64,000 nucleotides of DNA from Hebobacterum sp964559435 (GCA_964559435.1 CAZLHI010000010.1:33521-97520); one strand, 5' to 3'. Shown: positions 17,452-26,126, counted from the first letter of the stretch. The notes: generated by a model from the letters alone, not told the origin. Translations and numbers: made by a program.

Positions 17452-17589
17452 CATCAGCCTCCTCGGCCGGCTCCGATGTTCTCCCAGCCGCTCGGCCGTA
17501 AAGGGTCCGGCCCCACACGCGCCATGGGCCTCCGAGCCCGAGGTCATTATGGCCGACACCCCACTTTGTGCTCATGATCATTACATGAC

Positions 17590-17616
17590 ATTTCTGTGAA
17601 TGTGCTTGACAGAAAT
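17590..17616. promoter_or_regulatory. Inverted repeat in the divergent MerR/DGC control region
   Basis: ATTTCTGT (17590-17597) and ACAGAAAT (17609-17616) are perfect 8-bp inverted arms with an 11-base spacer. The right arm overlaps the -35 element of the rightward promoter. A second short palindrome, CTACCAGGGTAG (17619-17630), lies between the -35 and -10 and overlaps the -10. Placement suits autoregulation by the MerR protein, but the binding site is inferred. Confidence 0.5.
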
Positions 17617-17633
17617 TCCTACCAGGGTAGACT
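17606..17633 (+). promoter_or_regulatory. Promoter of the MerR-thioredoxin gene
   Basis: TTGACA (17606-17611) and TAGACT (17628-17633) are 16 bases apart, about 30 bp before the start codon. The spacer is not the over-long 19-20 bases typical of MerR-activated targets, so MerR may repress here and activate the divergent operon. Confidence 0.55.
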
Positions 17634-17663
17634 CTCTGTGGTCGCCAAAGCGGAGGCGAAGTG

Positions 17664-18347
17664 ATGGCGGAGAAAGACCGCGGAGCGCCGCTGTACCAGA
17701 TCGGAGTGGCCGCACAGCAGGTGGGGCTGAGCGCGCGGACGCTGCGAATCTACGAGGAGGAGGGCCTGATCAGGCCCACTCGGAAGCCAGGCTCAGATCA
17801 GCGCTTGTACAGCGATCAAGACCTGATATGGATCCGGTGCATCTCTGAACTTATCCACGGGCACAGCTTGACCACAGCCGGCATCCGGCGACTGCTGGAC
17901 CTGATCCCCTGCTGGGAAATCAAGCACTGCCCTGAGGAGATCGCATCAGGGTGTGCCCCCCACCTGAATATCCCGGACATGGCCGTTCGCGCCCCGGCTC
18001 ACAGGCCCGCGGAGAGGCCGTCGGCGGAAAAGCAGGCAGAAGAAAAGGGAGCCGTCGAGGTCAAGATCTTCTACGGAATCAAGGAGTTCGGGGTGGTCTT
18101 CCCGTGCCTCAAGTGCATTCAAGCCGAGCGGATTGCGCGGAGGTTGGCGGAGCGACACCCCGGGCGCGTGGTGGTGCGTAAGCATGACATTCTATCTCCG
18201 GAAGCGGACCGCCACGGCGTGATGATGACGCCCACAGTAGTGGTCGATGGAGAAGTTGTGGCAAGCGGCAAAGGCCTCTCGGCGAACCGGCTCGAGCAAC
18301 TGCTCGAACGCCACCTTCACAAGAAGCGGGAGCAGCAGGACGAGTAG
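17664..18347 (+). CDS. MerR-family regulator fused to a thioredoxin-like domain
   Basis: 227 residues from ATG 17664 (GGAGG 7 bases upstream; a GTG just before it is too close). Residues 9-78 are a MerR winged helix-turn-helix: YQIGVAAQQVGLSARTLRIY, then a basic wing and a second helix-turn-helix. Next is a Cys-rich strip, IPCWEIKHCPEEIASGC, similar to two-CW metal or redox motifs. After a Pro/Glu linker (about 105-127) comes a thioredoxin-like domain with FPCLKC in the active-site position and the cis-Pro segment MMTPTVVVDGEVV. The architecture suggests a thiol- or metal-sensing regulator whose sensing end is a redox domain. Divergent from the DGC/aquaglyceroporin locus. Confidence 0.8.
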   Translation: MAEKDRGAPLYQIGVAAQQVGLSARTLRIYEEEGLIRPTRKPGSDQRLYSDQDLIWIRCISELIHGHSLTTAGIRRLLDLIPCWEIKHCPEEIASGCAPHLNIPDMAVRAPAHRPAERPSAEKQAEEKGAVEVKIFYGIKEFGVVFPCLKCIQAERIARRLAERHPGRVVVRKHDILSPEADRHGVMMTPTVVVDGEVVASGKGLSANRLEQLLERHLHKKREQQDE

Positions 18348-18416
18348 CGCAAGCGGCCCGCGGCAAACACGCGATTCCGGTTTCCGGCTTCTTCGCTGGG
18401 TGGCGAGACCTGGAGA

Positions 18417-20360
18417 CTAGGCTCCGCTGTGACCGCTCTGCGTCTCGATGTTGGAAGACTCAGTTGCCCTGAAGGCCGTGCGCGGCATCGTGTTGACAGC
18501 CTCCATCAGCATCTGCCCCTGCAGATCCTTCATTGCCAGCGAGAGAAAGCGGCGCGGGGAGCACTGTGCCATCTTGATGACCAGCCGGTTCCATCCCTCG
18601 CGAAGGTCGACTTCGAATTCATCAGCGCTCAGCGGCGACACCGGACGGTGCTCGTGCTGGCGGAAGACCTCTTGCCCGTTGAGCCACACTCTGGTGCCGT
18701 CATTGCAGCCCACCCGCAGGCGCGCTCTCTGACTCCGAGGGGCAATGATGTCCGTGGCCAGATAGTGCGTTCCCTGCTCGCCTTCCAGCTCGGCCACAGT
18801 GTTCGTCATAGGTTCCGGCACCGACAGCCGCTGCCATCCCTCGGCCTCCAGCGGCATGTCGCCGGATAGAATGCCAGGCTGCTCGGGCGCATGGGCTTCA
18901 TCGAAGCTGCCATAGGGCCCGGCCGCGTACCAGAGGGCCTCGCCGACGAGTGTTATCGGAATCGTGACATCAGAGCCGTCGTCGACTGAGAGGAACAGCG
19001 TGCAAGGGTTGGCTGCGGCGATGCGCGCGTGCTCTCTTGGCGCGCTGCACGTGAGCATGAAGGAGACGGTCTCGCCTTCGGACAGCGGGATCGAATCCGA
19101 AGTCGTGGTCACCACGAAGCCGGCCGGAGCCGAGAGCCGGGCTCGGACCTCGAGGCTCCGGTTCACTGTGTTCGCCAGGGCAATGGCCAGGCGGCGCGGC
19201 GCGTCGTACCCGATTGTCGGACGGCCGTCGTAGTCGATCTGGATGCGCAGAGGGCCGCGCCGGTATGACGTCACGTAGGACCCAATGGCAAGTTGGCGGC
19301 GGACGGCAGAGGCTTCGGGGGCCACCAGCTGAGATACCTCCTCCGGTGGCTCTTCGGTGAGCTGCACCCGGCCCGAGCACTCCGAACGCACGACCAGTCG
19401 ACCGATCTCACAGGTCTGGTCGGCGAGCAGGGCGCAAGGCCAGGTCCGGGGGAGGCCCACGATGCCCCACCCTGCGACCAGTTCACCTTGGGCGCCGTTG
19501 CGCCAATCCTCTGGTATGCCATCTGCTGCCAGAAGCAGCCCAAGGACGGCACCCGCCGCGGCACATGTGCAGGCTGAACTCCAGCCGCAGTTGGCCGCGG
19601 TGAGTACTGACCTGGCGAAGTCGCCGCGGCCGTGGAGCAGAGCCAGCGCGATGAAGCCGGCCGCGACCACGCTGTCCCGCACGTCCTCGGAGCTGTAGGA
19701 CCGAAGCAGCATCTCGCGCGTGCGTTCCCAATTGGCATGCTCCCCGTGCCAGCGGGCCACATCCCGCACGGCACGAGCGATTCTGCCCTCTTCCGAGACG
19801 AGCCTCAGACCTACCTCGACCAGCCGAGCCGGGTCCCGCTCAACGAAGGCCGCACTTGTCATGCCAGCCATCCAGATGGCGGCCTCTAGGCCTGCGGCGG
19901 CGTGGTCGAGCATGGCATCGCGCCGGGCAAACCAGGCCGCCTGCTCTGGATCCCCCGGGGCCAGCATGCCCCAGAGGTCAGCGCGGGCCAGCGCTCCCAG
20001 CGCCTCGCGGAAAGGATTGTCGAACACGCCGGAGACCGGCGGTGGCGTGTCTCTGCGGAAGTTGGCGCGTGCGTACGGGTATTCGCCGTGGGCGTGAGCG
20101 ATATGCCTCAGCCACGCGCCCGTAAGGTCTTCCGTGCTGATCTTCGGGCCGGAGCTCTGGAGTGCCCGCAGCCATACGACTTGCAGGTCGGTTCCCTCGC
20201 TCACGGGAGCGCGGGTGCGGGAGAGCGCCTCGGGAAAGCCCGTCGTCTCCTGCGTCTGCCTCTTCCCGTCTGACGGGACCCCCACCGCGGCTCCGATGAG
20301 CTTGCCCAGCCAGGCCCCATGCACTTTGTTTCGGTAATCGGCTTCGGTCAGGGTTATCAT
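18417..20360 (-). CDS. ADP-ribosylglycohydrolase-like protein, probably catalytically degenerate
   Basis: 647 residues. The start YRNKVHGAWLGKLIGAAVG (9-27) is the typical opening of DraG-type ADP-ribosylglycohydrolases (PF03747). The first metal motif is reduced to EGTDLQVVW. The second, normally G-x-D-T-D-x-x-A, reads CGWSSACTCAAAG, so most of the Asp metal ligands appear absent. The C-terminal third (about 460-620) is a beta-rich module with NDGTRVWLNGQEVF, resembling carbohydrate-binding or PA14-like modules. Likely a binding or signalling pseudoenzyme, or an enzyme with altered chemistry. No signal peptide is evident. It stands alone, converging on the MerR gene. Confidence 0.65.
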   Translation of the reverse strand: MITLTEADYRNKVHGAWLGKLIGAAVGVPSDGKRQTQETTGFPEALSRTRAPVSEGTDLQVVWLRALQSSGPKISTEDLTGAWLRHIAHAHGEYPYARANFRRDTPPPVSGVFDNPFREALGALARADLWGMLAPGDPEQAAWFARRDAMLDHAAAGLEAAIWMAGMTSAAFVERDPARLVEVGLRLVSEEGRIARAVRDVARWHGEHANWERTREMLLRSYSSEDVRDSVVAAGFIALALLHGRGDFARSVLTAANCGWSSACTCAAAGAVLGLLLAADGIPEDWRNGAQGELVAGWGIVGLPRTWPCALLADQTCEIGRLVVRSECSGRVQLTEEPPEEVSQLVAPEASAVRRQLAIGSYVTSYRRGPLRIQIDYDGRPTIGYDAPRRLAIALANTVNRSLEVRARLSAPAGFVVTTTSDSIPLSEGETVSFMLTCSAPREHARIAAANPCTLFLSVDDGSDVTIPITLVGEALWYAAGPYGSFDEAHAPEQPGILSGDMPLEAEGWQRLSVPEPMTNTVAELEGEQGTHYLATDIIAPRSQRARLRVGCNDGTRVWLNGQEVFRQHEHRPVSPLSADEFEVDLREGWNRLVIKMAQCSPRRFLSLAMKDLQGQMLMEAVNTMPRTAFRATESSNIETQSGHSGA

Positions 20361-20458
20361 CGTCTACGCGCTCATGGCACGCCTCAGCCCCCGGTGGAGC
20401 CGAAGAGCTCTACCCGCTCTTACACATACACTCTTGACACTACGACTGCTCGATCGGT

Positions 20459-20731
20459 TCACTGAGCGCGATACACCATGTCCCCAGGCCGCGCCCTCTC
20501 CTCAATCTTGATGCCGACCGAATCGCCGGCCCCTGCCTGAGAAACCGACTCGTGCTCGATCTGCATGGACTGTACACTGGTGACAAAGTCGGTGGAGTGG
20601 CCGACGACATGGATCTGATCGCCCACGGACAGCGTGTCCGAGAGCTGAACCGCCATCACGCCGACCTTGCCGAAGTAGTGCGTGACCTGCCCGATCGGGC
20701 GCTCGCCCGGCCCTTCTTCCTTGTCGGTCAT
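20459..20731 (-). CDS. Stand-alone EF-Tu domain-2-like protein
   Basis: 90 residues with AGGAGG 7 bases before the ATG. The pattern IGQVTHYFGKVGVMAVQLSD, then LSVGDQIHVVGHSTDF and the closing AGAGDSVGIKIEERARPGD, follows the translation-factor beta-barrel (domain 2) without any GTPase domain. Such proteins are annotated as translation elongation factor-like and are often linked to U32 peptidases; no U32 gene is in this window. RNA or tRNA-related binding is plausible, but the function is unknown. Confidence 0.7.
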   Translation of the reverse strand: MTDKEEGPGERPIGQVTHYFGKVGVMAVQLSDTLSVGDQIHVVGHSTDFVTSVQSMQIEHESVSQAGAGDSVGIKIEERARPGDMVYRAQ

Positions 20732-20900
20732 AGCAGCACCTCCTAGGCGGCCTCACGTGTAGTAGGACTTCCACTCCCGAACCAAATTGCCTCCCCCACG
20801 GAGGGCGGCCTGTCGGGATAACGGCCCTCGGAAGCGTCATCCGGCCGAATCTGGTAGAATCCGCCCAGCCCGGGCTCGATGACGAGAGGAGAGGAGCACG

Positions 20901-21122
20901 ATGGTTGACCAACGGCAGGTCGTCCTGGCATGGCTGATGAGCTGGTTGGTGGTACTCTGGACATATGGCTGGAAGTGTCTGGCCTTCTGGAAGGCCGCGC
21001 GGAGGGATCATATCGGCTGGTATGTTCTCTTTGCCCTGCCGATACCTTTCGGATTCTTCGAGGTGATCTACGTCTTCTGGGTGGCCCCCCGCCACCCAGA
21101 GATCGGAAGGGCGCCGTTCTAG
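20901..21122 (+). CDS. Small two-TM membrane protein
   Basis: 73 residues starting at ATG 20901 behind GGAGAGGAG. Two hydrophobic segments (about 8-30 and 40-60) enclose a basic loop WKAARRDHIGWYV; FEVIYVFWVAP closes the second. The layout resembles DUF5652-type small membrane proteins, with low confidence. A TGGTAGAAT extended -10 lies upstream near 20851. Confidence 0.55.
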   Translation: MVDQRQVVLAWLMSWLVVLWTYGWKCLAFWKAARRDHIGWYVLFALPIPFGFFEVIYVFWVAPRHPEIGRAPF

Positions 21123-21418
21123 CAGGTGCCAGCGGCGCGTGCCGACTCTCTCCCCTCGGAGGGCGTGCTCCGCGACCGGCGCTCGTTGCGGGCCTGAGGC
21201 ACCTCCCCGCATGACCTCTAGTATGCTTCCCGATGCTGTCCGCACTGTCTTGTCGAGGCATCTCCGCGCGTGCCAGCGCCTCGGCGTGCCGTATGGGCTC
21301 TGCACCGAACTGTGGAATAAGTCAGCGGTATCATACGCAGATAGGCATGGCGCCGAAGAGCCTTCGGGGCCCAAGGTTTCGCGTCTGCCCGACCAAACAG
21401 GGGACTGGAGGAGAGCTG
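21123..21418. other. 296-bp leader before the exbB-exbD-tonB operon
   Basis: No gene is supported here. A small hairpin CCGAAG-AGC-CTTCGG lies at 21353-21367, about 50 bp before the exbB start. I looked for a cobalamin riboswitch box or Fur-like palindrome that would explain control of a TonB operon and saw neither clearly. Confidence 0.4.
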
Positions 21419-22057
21419 TTGCTGGATATCCTGAACATGCTCGCCAAGGGCGGGCCCGTCATGGTGCCGCTCGCGGCGTGCTCCCTGCTCGCCGTCACGG
21501 TGCTGGTAGAGCGTTTCCTCGCACTCAGGAACGCCGACCGCGGCGGGGAGGAGTTGATGGCCACGATCCGTCAGGCCTATCGAGCAGGAGATGGCGCGGA
21601 GGCACTGGCCGAGTGTGAGCAACTCGGGGGCTCAGTCGCAAGCGTGCTGGCGGCGGGCCTGCGCGCGCTTCTGCGGGGAGAACCTGTCGCCTCTGCCATG
21701 GAAGAGCAGACGCTGGCGGACCAGCGAGTGCTGAACAGACGTCTCGTGGTGTTGGACACGATAGTGACGCTGGCGCCGTTGCTCGGGCTCCTGGGAACCG
21801 TGCTGGGGATGATATCAGCGTTCAAGATCATCTCCGTCAGCGGCACGAGCCATCCGGCCGGGATAACGGGCGGCGTGGCAGAGGCGCTCATTGCAACTGC
21901 GACCGGTCTGGCAATCGCGATATGCTGCCTGGTCGGCTACAACTGGTGCCGCGACAAGGTGCGCCAGATAACAGAGGAGATCGAACTCAGGGCCACCCAG
22001 CTCGAGAACTTGCTGAGGGGGTCCGAGCAGACAGCGGAGGTTCCAGTTGCGCATTAA
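21419..22057 (+). CDS. exbB: ExbB/TolQ-type proton channel subunit
   Basis: 212 residues from TTG 21419, which follows GGAGGAG by 5 bases; a longer ATG-start reading gives an implausible N-terminus. Three membrane segments fit the MotA/TolQ/ExbB family: LLAVTVLVERFLAL near the N-terminus, then IVTLAPLLGLLGTVLGMISAF and EALIATATGLAIAICCLVGY, the conserved pore helices. With ExbD and TonB it would use proton motive force to energise the outer-membrane receptor encoded downstream. Its stop overlaps the exbD start by 11 bp, so translation is coupled. Confidence 0.88.
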   Translation: MLDILNMLAKGGPVMVPLAACSLLAVTVLVERFLALRNADRGGEELMATIRQAYRAGDGAEALAECEQLGGSVASVLAAGLRALLRGEPVASAMEEQTLADQRVLNRRLVVLDTIVTLAPLLGLLGTVLGMISAFKIISVSGTSHPAGITGGVAEALIATATGLAIAICCLVGYNWCRDKVRQITEEIELRATQLENLLRGSEQTAEVPVAH

Positions 22058-22478
22058 GCGGCGCCCGCCAGAGAAGGCGCGAATCGAACTCATCCCTATG
22101 ATCGACACCATGGCCTTCCTGCTGGTGTTCTTCATGATCGCCTCTCTGGCCATGAGCCAACAGGCTGGCCTTCCCGTGGGCCTTCCGCGGGCCGACGCCG
22201 CTGACCCCCAAACATGGGGAGATCGCTCGCTCGTGGTTACGTTGGACGGCGACGGCGGCCTCTATCTCAACAAGAAGGCCGTTGCCCGCAATAGCCTGTC
22301 GGACGAAATCCGAGAGCGGCTCGCGGCGCGGCCTGACCTGATCGTGGTCGTCAACGCAGACAGAAGCGTCCGCCACGGCGAAGTGGTGGCTGCCATGGAC
22401 GCGGCGAAGAGGGCCGGGGCGGCCCGCATGGCGATCGCGACACAGCCAACACCGCGGGAGTCCGGCGGCGGGCAATGA
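22047..22478 (+). CDS. exbD: ExbD/TolR-type proton channel subunit
   Basis: 143 residues from TTG 22047 with GGAGG upstream inside exbB. The single membrane helix has the family signature ELIPMIDTMAFLLVFFMI, including the protonatable Asp. A periplasmic domain (about 50-135) follows with the usual LVVTLDGDGGLYLN and VVVNADRSVRHGEVVAAMD pattern. It overlaps tonB by 4 bp (ATGA). Confidence 0.88.
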   Translation: MRIKRRPPEKARIELIPMIDTMAFLLVFFMIASLAMSQQAGLPVGLPRADAADPQTWGDRSLVVTLDGDGGLYLNKKAVARNSLSDEIRERLAARPDLIVVVNADRSVRHGEVVAAMDAAKRAGAARMAIATQPTPRESGGGQ

Positions 22479-23455
22479 GCGAACGCCGAGGTGACAGACT
22501 GTTGCATTGGGGCTTCGCGGTGGCGCTCACTGTCCACGCCGCGGCCTTGGCCTGCGCGGCCCGGCTGCCAGTCCAGGCTGCGCCCAGCCCGCTCGAGGAG
22601 ATCACGGTTTTCGACCGCAACGCGTCCGCCATCATGATGCCGGTTGACTTGGTCGAGTGGCCCGCCGAGCAGCCCGCGCAGACAGAACCGACGGTCGGGT
22701 TCCTCCCTGCGCCACAGGCAACCGAGCAGCAGGCGCCACCGCCAACGCCGCTTCGGCGGCCCGAAAAGCCGACACTGCACGAACCCCCGGAACCCGTCAT
22801 GGTGAGTCCTCCTGAGCCTGTGGAGCCGGAACCAGAGCCCGAGCCGACAGCAGTGGAGCCGCCGGACGTCCCTCCGGTGAGCGATGGCACCCGGCCGGGA
22901 GGAGGCGGCGGGGGAGGAGGCGGAGTCGTTGACCTGGGAACGCCGAGTCCTGCAGGTGACCTGAGCGGCGCAGCAGATGGCGGGAGGCCTATGGGTGGAG
23001 TCCCCGGTGCGGGATTGGGGTCGGGGAACGGCGTCGGCCCCGGCAGCGGAAGCGGGACAGGCGGAGGCGGCGGGGGCGGAATCGGAACCGGAGAGGGAAC
23101 CGGCATCGGTGAAGGGTCGGGGTCTGGCTCAGGAGGGGGGCACGGCGACGGGGGAAGTCCGGGGTTTGTCTCGCGCACGGCGGACCGGAAAGAACCCGTT
23201 GTAGTCTTCAAGGGAAGTCTGGAATATCCACCTGCGGCAGCAGCTGGAGGCGTAGAGGGCACAGTCAGGCTCGAGGTCGCCGTCACAGAGCTCGGCGTCG
23301 TGTCGCATGTCAAGGTGATCGAATCGAGCGATGACCGCCGGCTAGACGCGGCCGCCTGCGAGTTCGTGCGCGGCTGGCGGTACGAGCCGGCGATCCAGGA
23401 TGGCGAGCCGCGAAGTGTCCGCACGTACGCGGTAGTGAAGTTCGAACTCCAGTGA
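22475..23455 (+). CDS. tonB: TonB energy transducer with Pro- and Gly-rich linker
   Basis: 326 residues. An N-terminal membrane helix (about 10-28) is followed by a Pro/Glu-rich segment (about 85-135), then an unusually long Gly/Ser-rich stretch (about 142-225) with runs of Gly and many Gly-Ser and Gly-Thr pairs. The C-terminal TonB domain (about 235-326) has LEYPPAAAAGGVEGTVRLEV, VIESSDDRRLDAAACEF and WRYEPAIQDGEP. It should couple ExbB/ExbD to the receptor gene 109 bp downstream. The flexible Gly linker may set how far TonB reaches across the periplasm. Confidence 0.88.
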   Translation: MSERRGDRLLHWGFAVALTVHAAALACAARLPVQAAPSPLEEITVFDRNASAIMMPVDLVEWPAEQPAQTEPTVGFLPAPQATEQQAPPPTPLRRPEKPTLHEPPEPVMVSPPEPVEPEPEPEPTAVEPPDVPPVSDGTRPGGGGGGGGGVVDLGTPSPAGDLSGAADGGRPMGGVPGAGLGSGNGVGPGSGSGTGGGGGGGIGTGEGTGIGEGSGSGSGGGHGDGGSPGFVSRTADRKEPVVVFKGSLEYPPAAAAGGVEGTVRLEVAVTELGVVSHVKVIESSDDRRLDAAACEFVRGWRYEPAIQDGEPRSVRTYAVVKFELQ

Positions 23456-23564
23456 GTTGTCGAGACGAGATGAAGGGGGATCAGGGGGGTGCTCGCGCGT
23501 CCCAGGTCTGAATGTGGCAATAGGCAGGTAGCTACGAACTGGAATACCTGAGAACCACGAGGGA

Positions 23565-26126
23565 GTGAGCGAGATGAGGGCAGTCAGGACGGGACGGGCG
23601 GCTCCTGTCATCCTTGCGCTGATGTTCCTGCTCAGTTGCAGCTCCGCCTGGAGCGCGGTGACGGGAGTTGTTTCAGGAATCGTCATTGACGCGGAAACGG
23701 GGGTTCAGCTCTCGGGTGCCAACGTCACCCTGGAGGAAGCTCAGCTGAGCACGGTAACCGGTGCGGACGGCCGATTCGTCATTACCAATGTGCCGCCCGG
23801 CAGCCATACACTGAAAGTAAGCCTTATCGGTTACACCGAAGCCCGCGTCGTCCACTTGGAGGTCGTTCAAGGCCAAGTTACCTCTATCCAAGTGGAGCTG
23901 GAGCCGACCGTGGTGCAGGCCATCGGTGCGGAGGCAACGATCACCGCGCCCCGGGTGGCGTTGCGGCAGGATGTGACGGCAAGCGTCTATGTGGTGACCG
24001 ACGAGGACGAGGACATGACCTTGTCCCAGCCCAACGACCGCTACCAATACCCGGGCCTGGTCTTCCCCCAGCCGGGCGTAGTCCCAGACGCCACGTTCTA
24101 TCCCCACATTCGGGGAGCGCGCTCAAATCAGGTGGGCTATTTCCTGGACGGCATCCCCATAACCGAGCCCAACGCCAACGTCTTCGCGACCAACATCACC
24201 TCCATCGGACTCGATCGGCTGGAGTTGTTCACGGGCGGCTACCCGGCCGAGTATGGCGGCTGGGTTGGAGGAGTCGTCAACCAGGTTGTCAAGCGGGGGG
24301 ACCAGATGGAGGGGAACTTCGCGGAGGTGGGCGCGGGAACGCCCTACGGGTACGCCGGGCTGCTGCTGGAGACGGGCACGGTCGAGAAGCGGTTCAACTA
24401 CTACTATGGGCAGTATAACTGGAAGAGCGAGTTCCCTGAGAACCTGTTCACAAGCGAAGCGCCGCATGTGGGGGATCACATCGCCAAAGTGGTCTATGAC
24501 GCAGGTGAGCGCGATGATGTGACCCTCCTTGCCGCCCGCGGCAACGCGAAGTATCTGTTCCCGTGGGAGAGGATGTTCACATTTGACCCGGAGAACTCCG
24601 AGTGGGTACCGACAGGGCCGGACGACGACTATGGGCGGCAGGGCCACGACATCGTGGCCCTCACGCTGAACCACACGGTCAGCCCTCGTTCTTTCTGGAC
24701 TCTGCGATACTCGTGGCTCGACCACTTCCTGCAGCTGGAGCTGGGCGATCCCGAGAACCTCTTCTGGCAGCACCGGGACGAGCAGATGTCCACCGGCCAG
24801 TTCGACTATGAGGCCCAGCTTGGCGACCATCGCGTACGCGCGGGGGCGTGGCTGATAGACAGCGACAACAGCTCCACCTACAGCGTCTCTCTGCTCCCGA
24901 GCGGGTTCGTCTCCGAAAACGACACGGGGAACACACAGGCCTACGTCCAAGACACGTGGGGCCTCAAGGATCGCCTTGTCCTCACGCTGGGCGGCCGCTA
25001 CGACGAGATGAGATACGACCGGCCGGCGGCCGGCGAGCTGAAGCTCGACGAGACCAGCGGCCGCGCCGGACTGACCTACCTCCTGTCGGGCGAGCTGATG
25101 CTGCGGAGCTCCTACGGGCAATACGTGCACTTCCCGCGGGCCAACCTCATCGCCTACGAGTTCACAGGGGCGGACTTCGGCTGGTACGATCTGCTGGCGC
25201 CGGACTTCCCGGCGAAGCCGCAGCTCGACCGTTGCTGGGACGTGGGCCTGGAATGGAAGATGGACGATCGGAGTCTGGTAACCGCCACCTGGTTCGAGCG
25301 CGACAGCGACCAGATGACCCAGCGCTGGCAGGGCGTGCTCCACGATGAGAGCGGCGCGTGGGTCCTCGACGACGAAGGCAATCCGATCCTCTCCGACGCG
25401 CTGGAGGACTTCGATCCATTGGCTCCGGTCTGGTTCGCGGGCAACGGCACGGGCCTGAGCCGGGGACTCGAGTCCAAGCTGGACCGAAAGATGGCCGACC
25501 ACTTGAGAGGCTGGCTCTCCTACACCTACCTGGACGCACAGGCGACCAGCCCCCGGGACAACGTCTATCCCTACGGGTACGGCTTCCTGGACCGCACCGA
25601 TCCAGACGGCCTGGCGCAGACGTACCGGGTGGAGTGGAGTCAGAAGCACACCGCCACACTGGCCCTCCAATACGACATCGGCAAGTTCACCGTCAAGCCG
25701 TGGGTGACCTACGGAAGCGGGTTCCCATACGGCCAGAGCGGCCTGGATGCCGGTGGCAGCGACCCCGCTCATATCCCGAACCCGGACTACGATCCGAGCG
25801 ACCCCGCCAGCTCAGAGGAACTTGAGAGCCCGGAGAACTACCTCGACCCGGACGACCCGTCACAGGGGTTCATAACGGCGGACTCCCTTGAGACCGGGAG
25901 CAATCTGGCCGTGAGCCTGAACATGTGCTATACGATAGGCCCCGGGAGGGACGCCTATCTTGAGATCTACAACCTCTTCGACCGGGAGGATATCACGAGC
26001 TACGTCATCTACCATCCGCAGACGGCGGCAGTAATCGGACAGATCGAGGGCGACCAGGTGTTCTATGTGCCCTTCTCCCGGACGCCGCCGCGCTTTTTCG
26101 CCTTCGGCATCCGGCAGGAGTTCTGA
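23565..26126 (+). CDS. TonB-dependent outer-membrane receptor with carboxypeptidase-regulatory-like domain
   Basis: 853 residues. The signal peptide is about 1-30. Residues 33-110 form a CarboxypepD_reg-like domain (GIVIDAETGVQLSGANVTL, PPGSHTLKVSLIGYTEARV). The plug follows with DATFYPHIRGARSNQVGYFL and GYPAEYGGWVGGVVNQVVK. The remainder is a 22-strand-type barrel ending in RFFAFGIRQEF, with a terminal Phe as expected for barrel insertion. The architecture is of the SusC/CirA-like receptors without a SusD partner. The ligand is unknown; no siderophore or corrinoid genes are adjacent. Terminated by the palindrome at 26170. Confidence 0.88.
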   Translation: MSEMRAVRTGRAAPVILALMFLLSCSSAWSAVTGVVSGIVIDAETGVQLSGANVTLEEAQLSTVTGADGRFVITNVPPGSHTLKVSLIGYTEARVVHLEVVQGQVTSIQVELEPTVVQAIGAEATITAPRVALRQDVTASVYVVTDEDEDMTLSQPNDRYQYPGLVFPQPGVVPDATFYPHIRGARSNQVGYFLDGIPITEPNANVFATNITSIGLDRLELFTGGYPAEYGGWVGGVVNQVVKRGDQMEGNFAEVGAGTPYGYAGLLLETGTVEKRFNYYYGQYNWKSEFPENLFTSEAPHVGDHIAKVVYDAGERDDVTLLAARGNAKYLFPWERMFTFDPENSEWVPTGPDDDYGRQGHDIVALTLNHTVSPRSFWTLRYSWLDHFLQLELGDPENLFWQHRDEQMSTGQFDYEAQLGDHRVRAGAWLIDSDNSSTYSVSLLPSGFVSENDTGNTQAYVQDTWGLKDRLVLTLGGRYDEMRYDRPAAGELKLDETSGRAGLTYLLSGELMLRSSYGQYVHFPRANLIAYEFTGADFGWYDLLAPDFPAKPQLDRCWDVGLEWKMDDRSLVTATWFERDSDQMTQRWQGVLHDESGAWVLDDEGNPILSDALEDFDPLAPVWFAGNGTGLSRGLESKLDRKMADHLRGWLSYTYLDAQATSPRDNVYPYGYGFLDRTDPDGLAQTYRVEWSQKHTATLALQYDIGKFTVKPWVTYGSGFPYGQSGLDAGGSDPAHIPNPDYDPSDPASSEELESPENYLDPDDPSQGFITADSLETGSNLAVSLNMCYTIGPGRDAYLEIYNLFDREDITSYVIYHPQTAAVIGQIEGDQVFYVPFSRTPPRFFAFGIRQEF

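Noticed and set aside
24123..25772. 549-residue minus-strand frame
   Set aside because: Antisense to the TonB-dependent receptor, with no recognisable motif.
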